From Bacteroidota bacterium (GTDB lineage Bacteria > Bacteroidota > Bacteroidia > Bacteroidales > UBA10428), in NCBI GenBank assembly GCA_029268165.1, contig JAJUGM010000074.1:1-10816 (forward strand): a stretch of 10,816 nt of DNA, given 5' to 3'. The position numbers and the translations under genes were made by a program. This document shows positions 1 to 7,996 of this stretch, in pieces (position 1 is the stretch's first letter; the number at the start of each line of letters is the position of its first letter). The notes under the pieces were generated by a model. It did not search any database. It was given only the letters and a program-made list of their open reading frames with translations, and was not told where the DNA came from.

Positions 1-1122
1 GCCGCTGCCGGATATCTGGCCCGTACATTGATGTTCCGCCATAAATATAACGAAGCTTATACTGTATTGAAAGACATCATTGCCGGCAAATACGGACATT
101 ATGAGCTTACTGCCGACTATGGCGACAACTTCAGGGAAGGTCCGAATTACGAAAATAACCCAGAGAGCCTCTTCGAAGTTCAGTTTCTTGACTTTGGTTC
201 ACAAGGGACTGATGAAGAGTGGACTCCGGTGAACATAAGCCCGCAGGCTACTCAGGGTCATGCTGTTGAGAGCAACTATGGCCCTCAGGAATTTGCCAGC
301 TGGGGAGACCTTGCCGGCTCACCCTGGTTGTATAACCTGTTCAGAAAGGAAAATTGTACAGATGGACGTCTTGATCCACGTTTATACTGGACACTGCTTA
401 CATACGAACCTGAATATGATAGTTATACCGGCCTGAAGACAGCAGCCTATCCTAACGAAGATCCGCGTAACAATACTGTTTATCAAAAAAATATTACGGC
501 AACTCCAGTCTCAAATACTGCTCAAGGTGGAATAGCAATTGCTAAATTTACCAATGCCAGATCCAACCTTTATCCGTCCATTACTGTCGGATTGCATTGC
601 GGAATCAATCTGCGCCTAATGCGTTACAGCGATGTTTTATTGCGGGCAGCAGAATGCGAAAATGAAATCAATGGGCCAACACAGACTGCTATTAATTACA
701 TTAACGAAGTGCGTCGTCGCGTTGCACTTCCTGATCTTGAACTTTCGGATTTCCCCGATGCTGATGCTCTTTTTGAGCAAATAGCAAATGTAGAGCGGCC
801 CAAAGAATTTGGTTGCGAAAATGGCCGTGGCATCGACTTACTCCGTTGGGGATTCTTTTATGATGAAGGCCGTTTTAACCAGTTGATTCAACATGGTTAT
901 TATAAAACGGATGGTACTGCGTCAACAGAAGAGCTTACAGCGGAAACTGCCAGCGCTTCATCGTTTCAGGAATATACACCGGGGCATGAATATTTTCCAA
1001 TATATCAAGGCACTCTCAATGCCAATCCTAAACTTACAGGTAACTCGGCAAACAAGAGTGAAGATAACGGGCCGGCGTTCAAGGCTAAATGGAGGATTCA
1101 TCCTGTTGTAAATTTAAAGTAA
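1..1122 (+). CDS. SusD/RagB-like outer-membrane glycan-binding lipoprotein (partial, 5' end missing)
   Basis: The reading frame is open from base 1, so the gene begins left of the window; 373 C-terminal residues are present and the ATG at 28 is internal. SusD proteins are surface lipoproteins that cap a SusC TonB-dependent porin and hand it oligosaccharides. Seen here: the helical motif RYSDVLLRAAE (residues 208-218 of the visible part), then a TPR-like stretch ending INEVRRR, then ERPKEFGCENGRGIDLLRWG, the usual late 'E-R-x-x-E-F ... R-x-x-D-L-x-R-W' signature, and the closing FPIYQGTLNANPKLTGN, the 'F-P-I ... N-P-x-L-x-x-N' end of the family. About 25 residues follow that end, slightly more than usual. 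The lipobox and SusD N-terminal domain are out of view. A SusC gene is expected immediately upstream. The GH43 gene follows 121 bases downstream on the same strand, after a terminator. Family assignment is firm; the ligand is inferred from the neighbours only. Confidence 0.93.
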   Translation, partial: AAAGYLARTLMFRHKYNEAYTVLKDIIAGKYGHYELTADYGDNFREGPNYENNPESLFEVQFLDFGSQGTDEEWTPVNISPQATQGHAVESNYGPQEFASWGDLAGSPWLYNLFRKENCTDGRLDPRLYWTLLTYEPEYDSYTGLKTAAYPNEDPRNNTVYQKNITATPVSNTAQGGIAIAKFTNARSNLYPSITVGLHCGINLRLMRYSDVLLRAAECENEINGPTQTAINYINEVRRRVALPDLELSDFPDADALFEQIANVERPKEFGCENGRGIDLLRWGFFYDEGRFNQLIQHGYYKTDGTASTEELTAETASASSFQEYTPGHEYFPIYQGTLNANPKLTGNSANKSEDNGPAFKAKWRIHPVVNLK

Positions 1123-1138
1123 CCAACATGTAAATCAG

Positions 1139-1184
1139 AAACTTCCTTATCAACATATTTATTGTTGATAAGGAAGTTTGTTTT
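1139..1184 (+). terminator. Strong intrinsic terminator after the first SusD gene
   Basis: A perfect 17-bp inverted repeat (1139-1155 with 1163-1179; core ACTTCCTTATCAACA and its complement) with a 7-base loop begins 16 bases after the SusD stop. It is followed by a T-rich run, GTTTT. It should end or attenuate the SusC/D transcript before the GH43 gene, so the GH43 gene probably has its own promoter or depends on read-through. A minus-strand role is unlikely because no minus-strand gene ends here. Confidence 0.88.
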
Positions 1185-1197
1185 AGAAAGAAATATG

Positions 1198-1243
1198 TTA
1201 GATATTAGATTTAATATTTAGATTTATATTATTAAATATAGAT
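1198..1243 (+). promoter_or_regulatory. AT-rich leader of the GH43 gene with repeated TAGAT elements (possible promoter)
   Basis: Between the terminator and the GH43 start the DNA is nearly all A/T. It carries TTAGAT at 1198-1203, 1205-1210 and 1218-1223, and a further TAGAT at 1239-1243 ending just before the ATG. Two of these extend to TAGATTTA (1206-1213 and 1219-1226), one base short of the Bacteroidota -7 consensus TAnnTTTG. The only upstream TTTG (1177-1180) lies about 25 bases from the first, longer than the usual spacing. No Shine-Dalgarno sequence is present, which is normal for this phylum. A promoter here is likely on context, but the exact box is uncertain, and low-complexity A/T sequence could produce such repeats by chance. 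Confidence 0.35.
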
Positions 1244-2905
1244 ATGAGTGTAAAGTATTTAATGATTTTATCAATTGGCATTATTGCTCTATCATATATT
1301 GGCTGCAAAGATGATGATATTAAGCCTGACAATAAGCCTGATACCGATACGATTTTTACTATTCCGACATATGCAGACGACTATTCACCGATAGCGTCAT
1401 GGGAAAACCGGAATATATGGAATCTGGCCAACGTACATGATCCATCAGTAGCTTATTACAATGGATATTATTACATGTATGGTACCGATGCCTCGTATGG
1501 CAATGTTCATGAAGGACATGGGCATTTTCAGGGCAAACGTTCAAAAGACCTGGTTAACTGGGAATGGGTTGGCGGACCATTTTATGAAGCACCCTCATGG
1601 ATAGCTGACTCGCTCAATGCAATTCGTTCGCGCATGGGTCTCGATACCATTGCCAAAGAAAACATAAGCTATGGTTACTGGGCACCGGTAGTTCGCCGCG
1701 TCAATATCGGAGGACAAGATATCCTGCGTATGTATTACAGCATACCAATATTTAACTACATCAAAACCGGTAAAGTATCCACCTCATCCAACTTTGATGG
1801 TAGTTGGACCGAGCGTGCTTTTATCGGCATGTGCGAATCGACCAATCCAGCCGGAGCTGAATGGACTGATAAAGGTTTCATTACATGTTCATCATCAGAT
1901 CGTGGTTTAAATTACAGCCGTTCCAGTTTATCAGATTGGAACGCTTATTTTTATTACAATGCCATTGATCCCACCTATATAGTAACACCTGAAGGGAAAC
2001 ATTACCTGATACATGGCTCATGGCACAGCGGCTTTGCTCTTTTACAACTCGACCCCTTAACTGGAAAGCCTCTTAATTCGCTCGGTGAGCCTTATGCAAA
2101 TACTGCAAGTGAACTGACAGCAAGATACGGCACGAGGATCGGCACACGAACAGCCTCATCGCGCTGGCAAGGCAGTGAAGCTCCTGAAATAATATACAAA
2201 GATGGTTACTACTATTTGTTTCTGGCCTACGATGCCCTCGACATACCATACAACACGAGAGTAGTCAGAAGCACAAGTATCGAAGGCCCATATTTTGACA
2301 TTACCGGGCGCAACTTTACCAACGGTGAAGGCGACTGCTACCCTATCGTAACCCACCCCTACAAATTCAATCTGAGTTACGGATGGGTTGGCATTGCACA
2401 CTGCTGCATTTTTCAAAAAGAAAATACCAATGAATGGTTCTATATGTCACAGGGAAGATTGCCTGCAAACGTCGGAGGCAATCCATACTCCAATGCCATT
2501 ATGATGGGACACGTGCGTCGCATTGTATGGTGTCCGGCCTCACCGGACGAACCCGACAATCTGTGGCCAATTGCACTGCCCGAACGTTACGCTGCCGTAC
2601 CTGATTACGGCACGATTACCAAAGACTCACTTACAGGAACTTGGGAGCACATAACTCTAAAATACAGCTATGGCCAGCAAAATAGCGCCTCTGCCCTAAC
2701 CCTTAATACCGACGGCACGATGTCAGGAGCATTGACAGGCAATTGGAGTTATGATGAGACAAAAAAGCAACTGACATTAAATAATGTTGTTGTCTGCGTT
2801 GAACGTGAAGTTGATTGGGAAGCTAATCCACGCCGCGTAACATTTGTATATGCCGGAACGGGAAAAAACCTTAACGCAACATACTGGGGTAAAAAGACAA
2901 AATAA
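1244..2905 (+). CDS. GH43 family surface lipoprotein, probable endo-1,5-alpha-L-arabinanase
   Basis: 553 residues. The N-terminus is a lipoprotein signal (hydrophobic residues 5-20, Cys21 as lipid anchor) followed directly by KDDD, an acidic tag resembling the Bacteroidota surface-export signal, so the enzyme probably faces outward. The five-bladed GH43 propeller spans about 60-450. All three active-site acids are visible: catalytic base Asp66 in HDPS, pKa-modulating Asp242 in AIDPT, and catalytic acid Glu312 in GSEAPE. WAPVV (146-150) stands where many GH43 enzymes have WAPDV. His386 (GIAHCC) may be the metal-ligand His of this group; that is inference. Residues about 460-553 form a lipocalin-like domain (LTGTWEHI ... 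REVDWEANPR ... ATYWGKK), the C-terminal module of bacterial endo-arabinanases such as B. subtilis Abn2 and Bacteroides homologues. Expected action: internal cleavage of alpha-1,5-arabinan, liberating oligosaccharides for SusC/D import. Convergent with the HTCS gene. Another GH43 specificity is possible but less likely. Confidence 0.9.
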   Translation: MSVKYLMILSIGIIALSYIGCKDDDIKPDNKPDTDTIFTIPTYADDYSPIASWENRNIWNLANVHDPSVAYYNGYYYMYGTDASYGNVHEGHGHFQGKRSKDLVNWEWVGGPFYEAPSWIADSLNAIRSRMGLDTIAKENISYGYWAPVVRRVNIGGQDILRMYYSIPIFNYIKTGKVSTSSNFDGSWTERAFIGMCESTNPAGAEWTDKGFITCSSSDRGLNYSRSSLSDWNAYFYYNAIDPTYIVTPEGKHYLIHGSWHSGFALLQLDPLTGKPLNSLGEPYANTASELTARYGTRIGTRTASSRWQGSEAPEIIYKDGYYYLFLAYDALDIPYNTRVVRSTSIEGPYFDITGRNFTNGEGDCYPIVTHPYKFNLSYGWVGIAHCCIFQKENTNEWFYMSQGRLPANVGGNPYSNAIMMGHVRRIVWCPASPDEPDNLWPIALPERYAAVPDYGTITKDSLTGTWEHITLKYSYGQQNSASALTLNTDGTMSGALTGNWSYDETKKQLTLNNVVVCVEREVDWEANPRRVTFVYAGTGKNLNATYWGKKTK

Positions 2906-2934
2906 TTTTATAATTACTGAGCTTATTTAAATCT

Positions 2935-5900
2935 TTATTCTTCAGGAGTTAAAGCCGGAATGTGAACATTACAATATTCAGTAGGAGACATTCCGAAATG
3001 TTTCCTGAAGCAACGGCTGAAATATTTGGGGTCATTAAATCCTACCTCAAATGCAACTTCGGAAATATTTTTACCTCCCTGTAATAGAAGTACTGCCGAT
3101 TTTTTAAGGCGGATAGAAGTAATAAAATCATTGGCAGAAAGGCCAGTTAAGGCGGTTAATTTCTTATGCAACAAACTACGGCTGACACACAGTTCATTAG
3201 CCAGTTTCTGCACGCTAAATCCTGAATTAACGATATTGTCTTCAATAATTTTTATTGTCTTATTAATAAATTGCTCATCTAATTTGGTAGGCGAAAAATC
3301 TTTTGAAGAAGGATTCAGGCTTTGGGCGAAAATTTTCCTCAGCCTTTTACGGTTCTCAATAAGGCTTCTGCACTTGGCCTCGAGTATTCTCAGATTAAAA
3401 GGTTTCGGAATATAATCATCAGCACCGGTTTCAAGACCTTCTATCCAGTTTTCCAGTAATGTTCTTGCTGTTAGCAATATAACGGGGATATGGCTTGTTG
3501 TAAAGTTATTTTTGATGCGGGTGGTAAATTCCAAACCATCCATCACAGGCATCATTACGTCGCTGATAATTAAGTCAGGGGAATATTTCTGTGCTATTTC
3601 CAAGGCTTCTTTGCCATTTGATGCTTCCAGAACACGGTACTCATACCTGAAACTTTTGGCAATGAAAGAACGTAAATCGTAGCTATCTTCAACCACCAGA
3701 ATTGATGGAGCCGACTTCATTCGGGTCTGTCCATTAAAATGGACGCTATTTTCCTGATGGACTAATTCCTGCTTTAACATTTCCATCTGGCTCTGTAAAT
3801 CAAATTGTTTCTCACCTGCAATAATAGTCCTTTCATTAAGGGTGAAACTATCCTTCGTATATGGAATTTTAATCATAAAGGTGCTTCCCTTTCCGGGCTC
3901 ACTTTCAACAAATATCCTTCCATGCATTGCTTCCATTAATTCATATGCAAAAGCCAATCCGAGACCCGAACCCTTAATATTGGTATTTTCCTGTGTATTG
4001 GCTCGATAAAAACGGGTAAAAATTTTATCCTGATTATCTTTTGAAATTCCTATACCCGTGTCTTTCACAGAAATGTAACAGTAATTTGTACCTCCATTTT
4101 CAATATTCAATTCATCAGGCGGACTAAAAGATAGGGTCACATCAATACGGCCATTTTCGAAAGTATATTTAAATGCGTTTGAAATGAGATTATACAAAAC
4201 TATTTCCAGTTTTTCCTCATCAAACCATGTTTCAGCGGGTGGTACCGCTAGATATAAGTTATAGCTTATATTTTTTTGTCTGGCCAAATCATCAAAGGAA
4301 TGAACAAGATGATCGATGAATTTTACAATATCTTTACGAGCAACCTGAATTTTCATTTTACCTTCTTCAAGCCGACGGAAAAGCATAAGCTGGTTAATCA
4401 AATGCAGTAACCTGTCGGCATTTTTCCTGATCGTATGTATTAATTGTCCGGCCTCTGTATCAGGCTTTATCAAACTGCTTAATGTTTCAAGCGGGCCTAA
4501 AATGAGTGTCAATGGAGTCCTGAATTCATGTGAAATATTTGTGAAAAACCTCAATCTGAGCTGACTAATGTTTCTTACTTTTCGATTAAGTACAATAAGT
4601 TCGTCCCTTTGCTGCAATATTTTTCTGTTTTTGGCCTCAAGTTCCTGTTTCTGCCCTTCAACTTGTTTTTGATGCAATTCAAGTTCCCTGTTAACTTCAA
4701 TCAAATGGTTTGCCTGTAATTCCAGCTTTTTCTTCTGTTCATCAATTTTTGCCGTACGCTCCTGAACCAGTTGTTCGAGTTTTTCTTTCTGTTCATGAAG
4801 ATAATGAGTTCTGTATTTCACATAACCAATAACTGACATTACGAGCAAGAAGGCCAGAAATAATTTAAACCACAGGGTTTCCCAAAACGGAGGCATAACA
4901 GTTACCATTAATGTTTTGGGTGTATAAGAAGCAATTCCGTCACTGTTTATGGCTTTAACCTGAAAAAGATATGATCCGCCCTTTAAATTGGTGTAGGTTG
5001 CAAATCGGCGTGATGAAGGCACATAAACCCAGTCCTTGTCAACACCTTCCATTTTATAGGCATAGGTAAGCTTATCAGGTAAAAAATAATTGAGGGCAGC
5101 AAATTCTATTGAAAAAACATTATCCTTATAGGAAATTTTAACTGCATTGGTGGAAGATATTGATTTAGCCAGTGGTATATAATGGTTCTGTTTCTGTCCT
5201 ATAGAAACAGATTCATTGAAAATCTTAAAATCTGTAAATACAACTTCAGGCACGTAGGGATAATCAATCATCTCTTCAGGATTGAAGTAATTCAATCCGG
5301 TCATATTACCAAAAAACAATTTACCTTCTTTGTTACGATATGATGCAGCCCAGTAAAACTGGCTGCTAAGCAAGCCGTCGTTTTCATAATAATTTTTAAA
5401 TTCTTCAGTTTCAGGATTAAACCGTGACAGACCGTTATCCGTACTTATCCATAGGTTTCCTGATTTATCCTCTTCAATACAATAAACTGAATTATTACAC
5501 AGGCCATTTATTTCAGAATAATTTTTGAAAATGTAATTTCCTGATTTTAAGGGATTGCATTTGTTAATACCGTTTCCGTATGTGCCAATCCAGATGATTC
5601 CGTTATCTGCCTCAACAATTGTAGTGATATAACTACCTTTTATTCCGGTATTTTCATCTGTTTCCTTAAATATCTGAATATTATCAGGTATTATTACTAA
5701 TTCAAAATCGGAAAAATTAATATCACTTATTTTAAATAAACCTCTTCTGCTGCCTGCCCAGAGATTGCCATTCCTGTCTTTCAGCAAACATCCTACCTCA
5801 GTTATCTTTGAACCATCAGGAGCAGGCGTATTGACAAAGAAAAAGCGGCCTGACTTCTGGCTGTAAAAATTTATTCCCCCTTCAGTACCTATTGCAAGAT

Positions 5901-7329
5901 AATCATCATTGAAAGCAACGATTGTGGAAATAAAATTATTTGTAAGGCTGTAAGCCGCACCTGTTGTATTAAACCTGTTGAAAAAATTTTGATGATTTGC
6001 CTGCATCCGGCAAATACCACCACCCCATGTGCCTATCCATAAGTTTTCCTTTTTGTCAATATATAATGTACTAATAAAATCACTGCTAAGGCTGTTAGGA
6101 TTATGTAAATCATAGCGGTAATGCGTGAATTTTCCTGATGCCAGGTCAAGACGGTTCAAACCGCCTCCGGCTGTGCCAATCCATAGAACATTTTTATATT
6201 CAAATATTGAATTTACCGTACTATGGCTGAGCGAATTACTGTTTTTCGGATCATGAACGTAACAATAGAAAGGCTTCTGATACACATTATAATGGTTAAG
6301 CCCTCCCTTATCGGTTCCAACCCAGACATTTCCAAACGCATCTGTATATAATGCACTGACAAATATATTATTCAGATAATAACCTTCCTGATTTAAGGCC
6401 GAAAATCTCTTAAACGTATTACTATTGCTATCAAAGATATCAAGTCCGCCAAGACTTCCGATTAACAGGTTGCCTTTGGAATCTTCTGTAATTGCTCTAA
6501 TTGTGGAATGACTTACAGTAGTACTTTTATCGGGGCTATGAAGAAATATATCAGTTTCTTTACTCAAATAATGATGATGATAAAGCCCATAAAATGTACC
6601 AATCCATAATGAATGGTCTTTTGCTTCATATATCGATCTTATATCAGCACTATAAGCAGTAATAATTTCATTAATATGCTCAACAGGTTTAATTTGCTTT
6701 TCTGATATGTCATAATAATACAAACCACTGACTGCACCAAATAACAGACCATAAGTGGGTGTATTTGCAATGGTACTGAAGGAAATCTGTTTCATAAATT
6801 CCTTCACTGAGGAAGTAATTATCTCAGGCTTATTATTTATAAGTTTATAATTAAAAAAACATATTCCTTTTTCTGTGGCCATCCATATTTTATTTTTGCC
6901 TGACCATAATGATTTAATTGTAAGGGAAAAAATCTCATGCTTAACCGGGCCTATGTCAATCAGTTTTTCCTCATCAAAAACAAAGTATAGCAAGCCTTTA
7001 TTGCTGCCAATCCATAAATTACCGTAATTGTCCTCACATATTGCAGTGATAGTACCTAAAACAACCTTATTATCAGCAATTGATTTGTAAACTTTTACCT
7101 GATAACCATCAAAACGGCATAAACCACCTGGCGTACCAAACCATAAAAATCCCCTACTGTCCTTGGTTATATAGGTTATGGTATTATGTGGCAGTCCGTT
7201 TTCGGTTGTGTGGTAATATATTTTATAAGGTGACTGACCTGAACCCGTGCCAGGAAATACGGAAAAAATGATGATAAATGCTAAACAGCTTATCAAGCGT
7301 GATAAGTTTTTTGAAGTTAGGGTTATCAT
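2935..7329 (-). CDS. Hybrid two-component system sensor/regulator (HTCS), periplasmic double propeller + kinase + receiver + AraC domain
   Basis: 1464 residues, full length for the family. Order: signal peptide/anchor (1-32); about 14 two-component-regulator propeller repeats with the LWIGT-x-x-GL pattern (about 40-690), enough for two seven-bladed propellers; a Y_Y_Y domain (about 735-812); one membrane helix (about 820-837); a long charged coiled coil (about 843-925); HisKA with phospho-acceptor His934 in NISHEFRTP; HATPase_c with N-box Asn1047/Asn1051, DTGIG (1090-1094) and GSGLGL (1120-1125); a receiver domain with Asp1257 (SDVMMP), acidic Glu1214/Asp1215, Thr1287 and Lys1309; and an AraC-type DNA-binding domain (about 1355-1455, ending FGMSPTEY). 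All catalytic residues are intact, so it should be active. Known for the family: the sensor binds an oligosaccharide in the periplasm, then phosphotransfer activates local PUL genes. Beside an endo-arabinanase the ligand is probably an arabino-oligosaccharide (inference). The gene ends 29 bases from the GH43 stop; no clear terminator hairpin was seen in that gap. Confidence 0.97.
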   Translation of the reverse strand: MITLTSKNLSRLISCLAFIIIFSVFPGTGSGQSPYKIYYHTTENGLPHNTITYITKDSRGFLWFGTPGGLCRFDGYQVKVYKSIADNKVVLGTITAICEDNYGNLWIGSNKGLLYFVFDEEKLIDIGPVKHEIFSLTIKSLWSGKNKIWMATEKGICFFNYKLINNKPEIITSSVKEFMKQISFSTIANTPTYGLLFGAVSGLYYYDISEKQIKPVEHINEIITAYSADIRSIYEAKDHSLWIGTFYGLYHHHYLSKETDIFLHSPDKSTTVSHSTIRAITEDSKGNLLIGSLGGLDIFDSNSNTFKRFSALNQEGYYLNNIFVSALYTDAFGNVWVGTDKGGLNHYNVYQKPFYCYVHDPKNSNSLSHSTVNSIFEYKNVLWIGTAGGGLNRLDLASGKFTHYRYDLHNPNSLSSDFISTLYIDKKENLWIGTWGGGICRMQANHQNFFNRFNTTGAAYSLTNNFISTIVAFNDDYLAIGTEGGINFYSQKSGRFFFVNTPAPDGSKITEVGCLLKDRNGNLWAGSRRGLFKISDINFSDFELVIIPDNIQIFKETDENTGIKGSYITTIVEADNGIIWIGTYGNGINKCNPLKSGNYIFKNYSEINGLCNNSVYCIEEDKSGNLWISTDNGLSRFNPETEEFKNYYENDGLLSSQFYWAASYRNKEGKLFFGNMTGLNYFNPEEMIDYPYVPEVVFTDFKIFNESVSIGQKQNHYIPLAKSISSTNAVKISYKDNVFSIEFAALNYFLPDKLTYAYKMEGVDKDWVYVPSSRRFATYTNLKGGSYLFQVKAINSDGIASYTPKTLMVTVMPPFWETLWFKLFLAFLLVMSVIGYVKYRTHYLHEQKEKLEQLVQERTAKIDEQKKKLELQANHLIEVNRELELHQKQVEGQKQELEAKNRKILQQRDELIVLNRKVRNISQLRLRFFTNISHEFRTPLTLILGPLETLSSLIKPDTEAGQLIHTIRKNADRLLHLINQLMLFRRLEEGKMKIQVARKDIVKFIDHLVHSFDDLARQKNISYNLYLAVPPAETWFDEEKLEIVLYNLISNAFKYTFENGRIDVTLSFSPPDELNIENGGTNYCYISVKDTGIGISKDNQDKIFTRFYRANTQENTNIKGSGLGLAFAYELMEAMHGRIFVESEPGKGSTFMIKIPYTKDSFTLNERTIIAGEKQFDLQSQMEMLKQELVHQENSVHFNGQTRMKSAPSILVVEDSYDLRSFIAKSFRYEYRVLEASNGKEALEIAQKYSPDLIISDVMMPVMDGLEFTTRIKNNFTTSHIPVILLTARTLLENWIEGLETGADDYIPKPFNLRILEAKCRSLIENRKRLRKIFAQSLNPSSKDFSPTKLDEQFINKTIKIIEDNIVNSGFSVQKLANELCVSRSLLHKKLTALTGLSANDFITSIRLKKSAVLLLQGGKNISEVAFEVGFNDPKYFSRCFRKHFGMSPTEYCNVHIPALTPEE

Positions 7330-7355
7330 AGAATTTTACATGTATCAATTTATAC

Positions 7356-7363
7356 CAAATATA
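7356..7363 (-). promoter_or_regulatory. Probable -7 promoter box of the HTCS gene
   Basis: On the minus strand this reads TATATTTG, an exact match to the Bacteroidota sigma-70-type -7 consensus TAnnTTTG. It ends 26 bases before the HTCS ATG, which predicts a leader of about 20 bases without a Shine-Dalgarno sequence. A matching -33 TTTG is not present at the expected distance; the sequence there overlaps the palindrome at 7373-7385. This fits a weak or activator-dependent promoter. Confidence 0.55.
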
Positions 7364-7372
7364 CAAAATAAA

Positions 7373-7385
7373 TGTAAAATTTACA
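7373..7385. promoter_or_regulatory. Small palindrome behind the HTCS promoter (candidate operator)
   Basis: TGTAAA-A-TTTACA is a perfect 6+6 palindrome with a one-base centre, placed about 10 bases upstream of the HTCS -7 box, in the -33 region. The same half-site reappears in the leader as ATTTTACA (7333-7340), which runs into the 8-bp palindrome TACATGTA (7337-7344). Half-sites on both sides of a promoter suggest a regulator binding site, perhaps autoregulation by the HTCS AraC domain, but the A/T-rich context makes chance occurrence plausible. Confidence 0.3.
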
Positions 7386-7458
7386 CTTATTTATTTAAAA
7401 ATTTTAGAATGCATTATTATCAATTAAATTACGAAATAATATTTAATAACCCTAATTT

Positions 7459-7816
7459 TTATCGATTTAAGTATTTTTCATTGATAAGTAAATGACATTT
7501 ATGAATCATATAGCGGCACCATTTCAATTGGTTTGATTCGCCATTTTCGTTATGCAGCAATTCCTCGAGTTTGTTAAATGCTTTAAGTGCCTCTCCCGGT
7601 TGATTGAGTCTCAATAAAACAATACCCTTTTCTTTATATATATCGGTTAAAACGTAAGGGCCGGTTTTTGCATTGTTTATTACTCCTTTAACTGTAATTG
7701 TATCATTTTTTGAGGCAAAACCATATTTTGTTTTTCAGCAATACACCTTTCATTGTAGTCTGGCTATTTAGTGTTATTGAGTCAAACAACAAAAGTAAAA
7801 TTGCTATTCTTTTCAT
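7459..7816 (-). pseudogene. Frameshifted small secreted protein gene with TPR-like C-terminal part
   Basis: A minus-strand ATG at 7816 opens a frame of 37 codons with a signal-peptide-like start (MKRIAILLLLF...) that stops at 7703-7705. A second frame is open from 7734 down to a TAA at 7459-7461. The two overlap at 7706-7734, which contains runs of 5, 4 and 6 A residues (minus strand). The whole span is 358 bases, one more than a multiple of three; removing one A from any of these runs joins both frames into about 118 residues. The downstream part (KEKGIVLLRL ... GEALKAFNKLEELL) resembles one TPR-like helical pair. No function is assigned. It lies 129 bases upstream of the HTCS start on the same strand. 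It may be a decayed gene, a gene with a sequencing or assembly error in a homopolymer, or, less likely, a programmed frameshift. Codon content stays protein-like through the second frame, suggesting the lesion is recent or artefactual. Confidence 0.62.
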
Positions 7817-7996
7817 AAGTTAATTAAAGGTATTTTGTGTTGTATGCAAACCACATAATAACATTTTTAAAGACATGTAATTATTATTATGTTGTCGATT
7901 TAAATATAATATGTGATTTATTACAATTCAATACAAAATTTGTGTCTGATAACTGCAATTTTTCGTATATTGTATATCAAACGAATAATTCTTTAT
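7817..7996. other. Divergent intergenic region, AT-rich; possible promoter of the FG-GAP gene
   Basis: This region separates the frameshifted minus-strand gene from the plus-strand FG-GAP gene. It holds no convincing gene. A possible plus-strand promoter is TTTG at 7939-7942 with TATATTG at 7966-7972, which lacks one T of the TAnnTTTG consensus and has a 23-base spacing, slightly long. A 9-bp inverted repeat (ACATAATAA at 7853-7861 with TTATTATGT at 7884-7892) is present but purely A/T-rich and of doubtful meaning. The open frame continues upstream to a GTG at 7913, but those 28 extra residues precede a clear signal peptide and are not believed. Confidence 0.35.

Noticed and set aside
2156..2416. 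Minus-strand open frame of 86 codons inside the GH43 gene
   Set aside because: It is opposite the GH43 catalytic-acid region, shows no recognisable domain, and is a shadow of the real gene.
2906..2934. Possible terminator between the convergent GH43 and HTCS genes
   Set aside because: Only a weak TAATT/AATTA match in A/T-rich sequence; no G/C-containing stem with a T-run on either strand.
3026..3415. 129-codon plus-strand open frame inside the HTCS gene
   Set aside because: It lies opposite the AraC and receiver-domain coding sequence, which is clearly real; no domain or signal is visible in the plus-strand product.
5260..7212. Repeated LWIGT-type segments that might be read as DNA repeats
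   Set aside because: These are diverged protein-level propeller blades of the HTCS sensor, not nucleotide repeats or a CRISPR-like array.
7247..7495. 82-codon plus-strand open frame over the HTCS start and its upstream region
   Set aside because: Composition reflects A/T-rich DNA (many N, Y, F, I, K). It overlaps the HTCS signal peptide, the promoter and the end of the frameshifted gene.
7853..7892. 9-bp inverted repeat in the gap upstream of the FG-GAP gene
   Set aside because: Almost pure A/T with no T-run placement for termination and no link to a promoter; expected by chance in such sequence.
7913..7996. 28-residue N-terminal extension of the FG-GAP protein from a GTG start
   Set aside because: The extension is A/T-rich, not signal-like, and precedes a textbook signal peptide beginning at the ATG at 7997.
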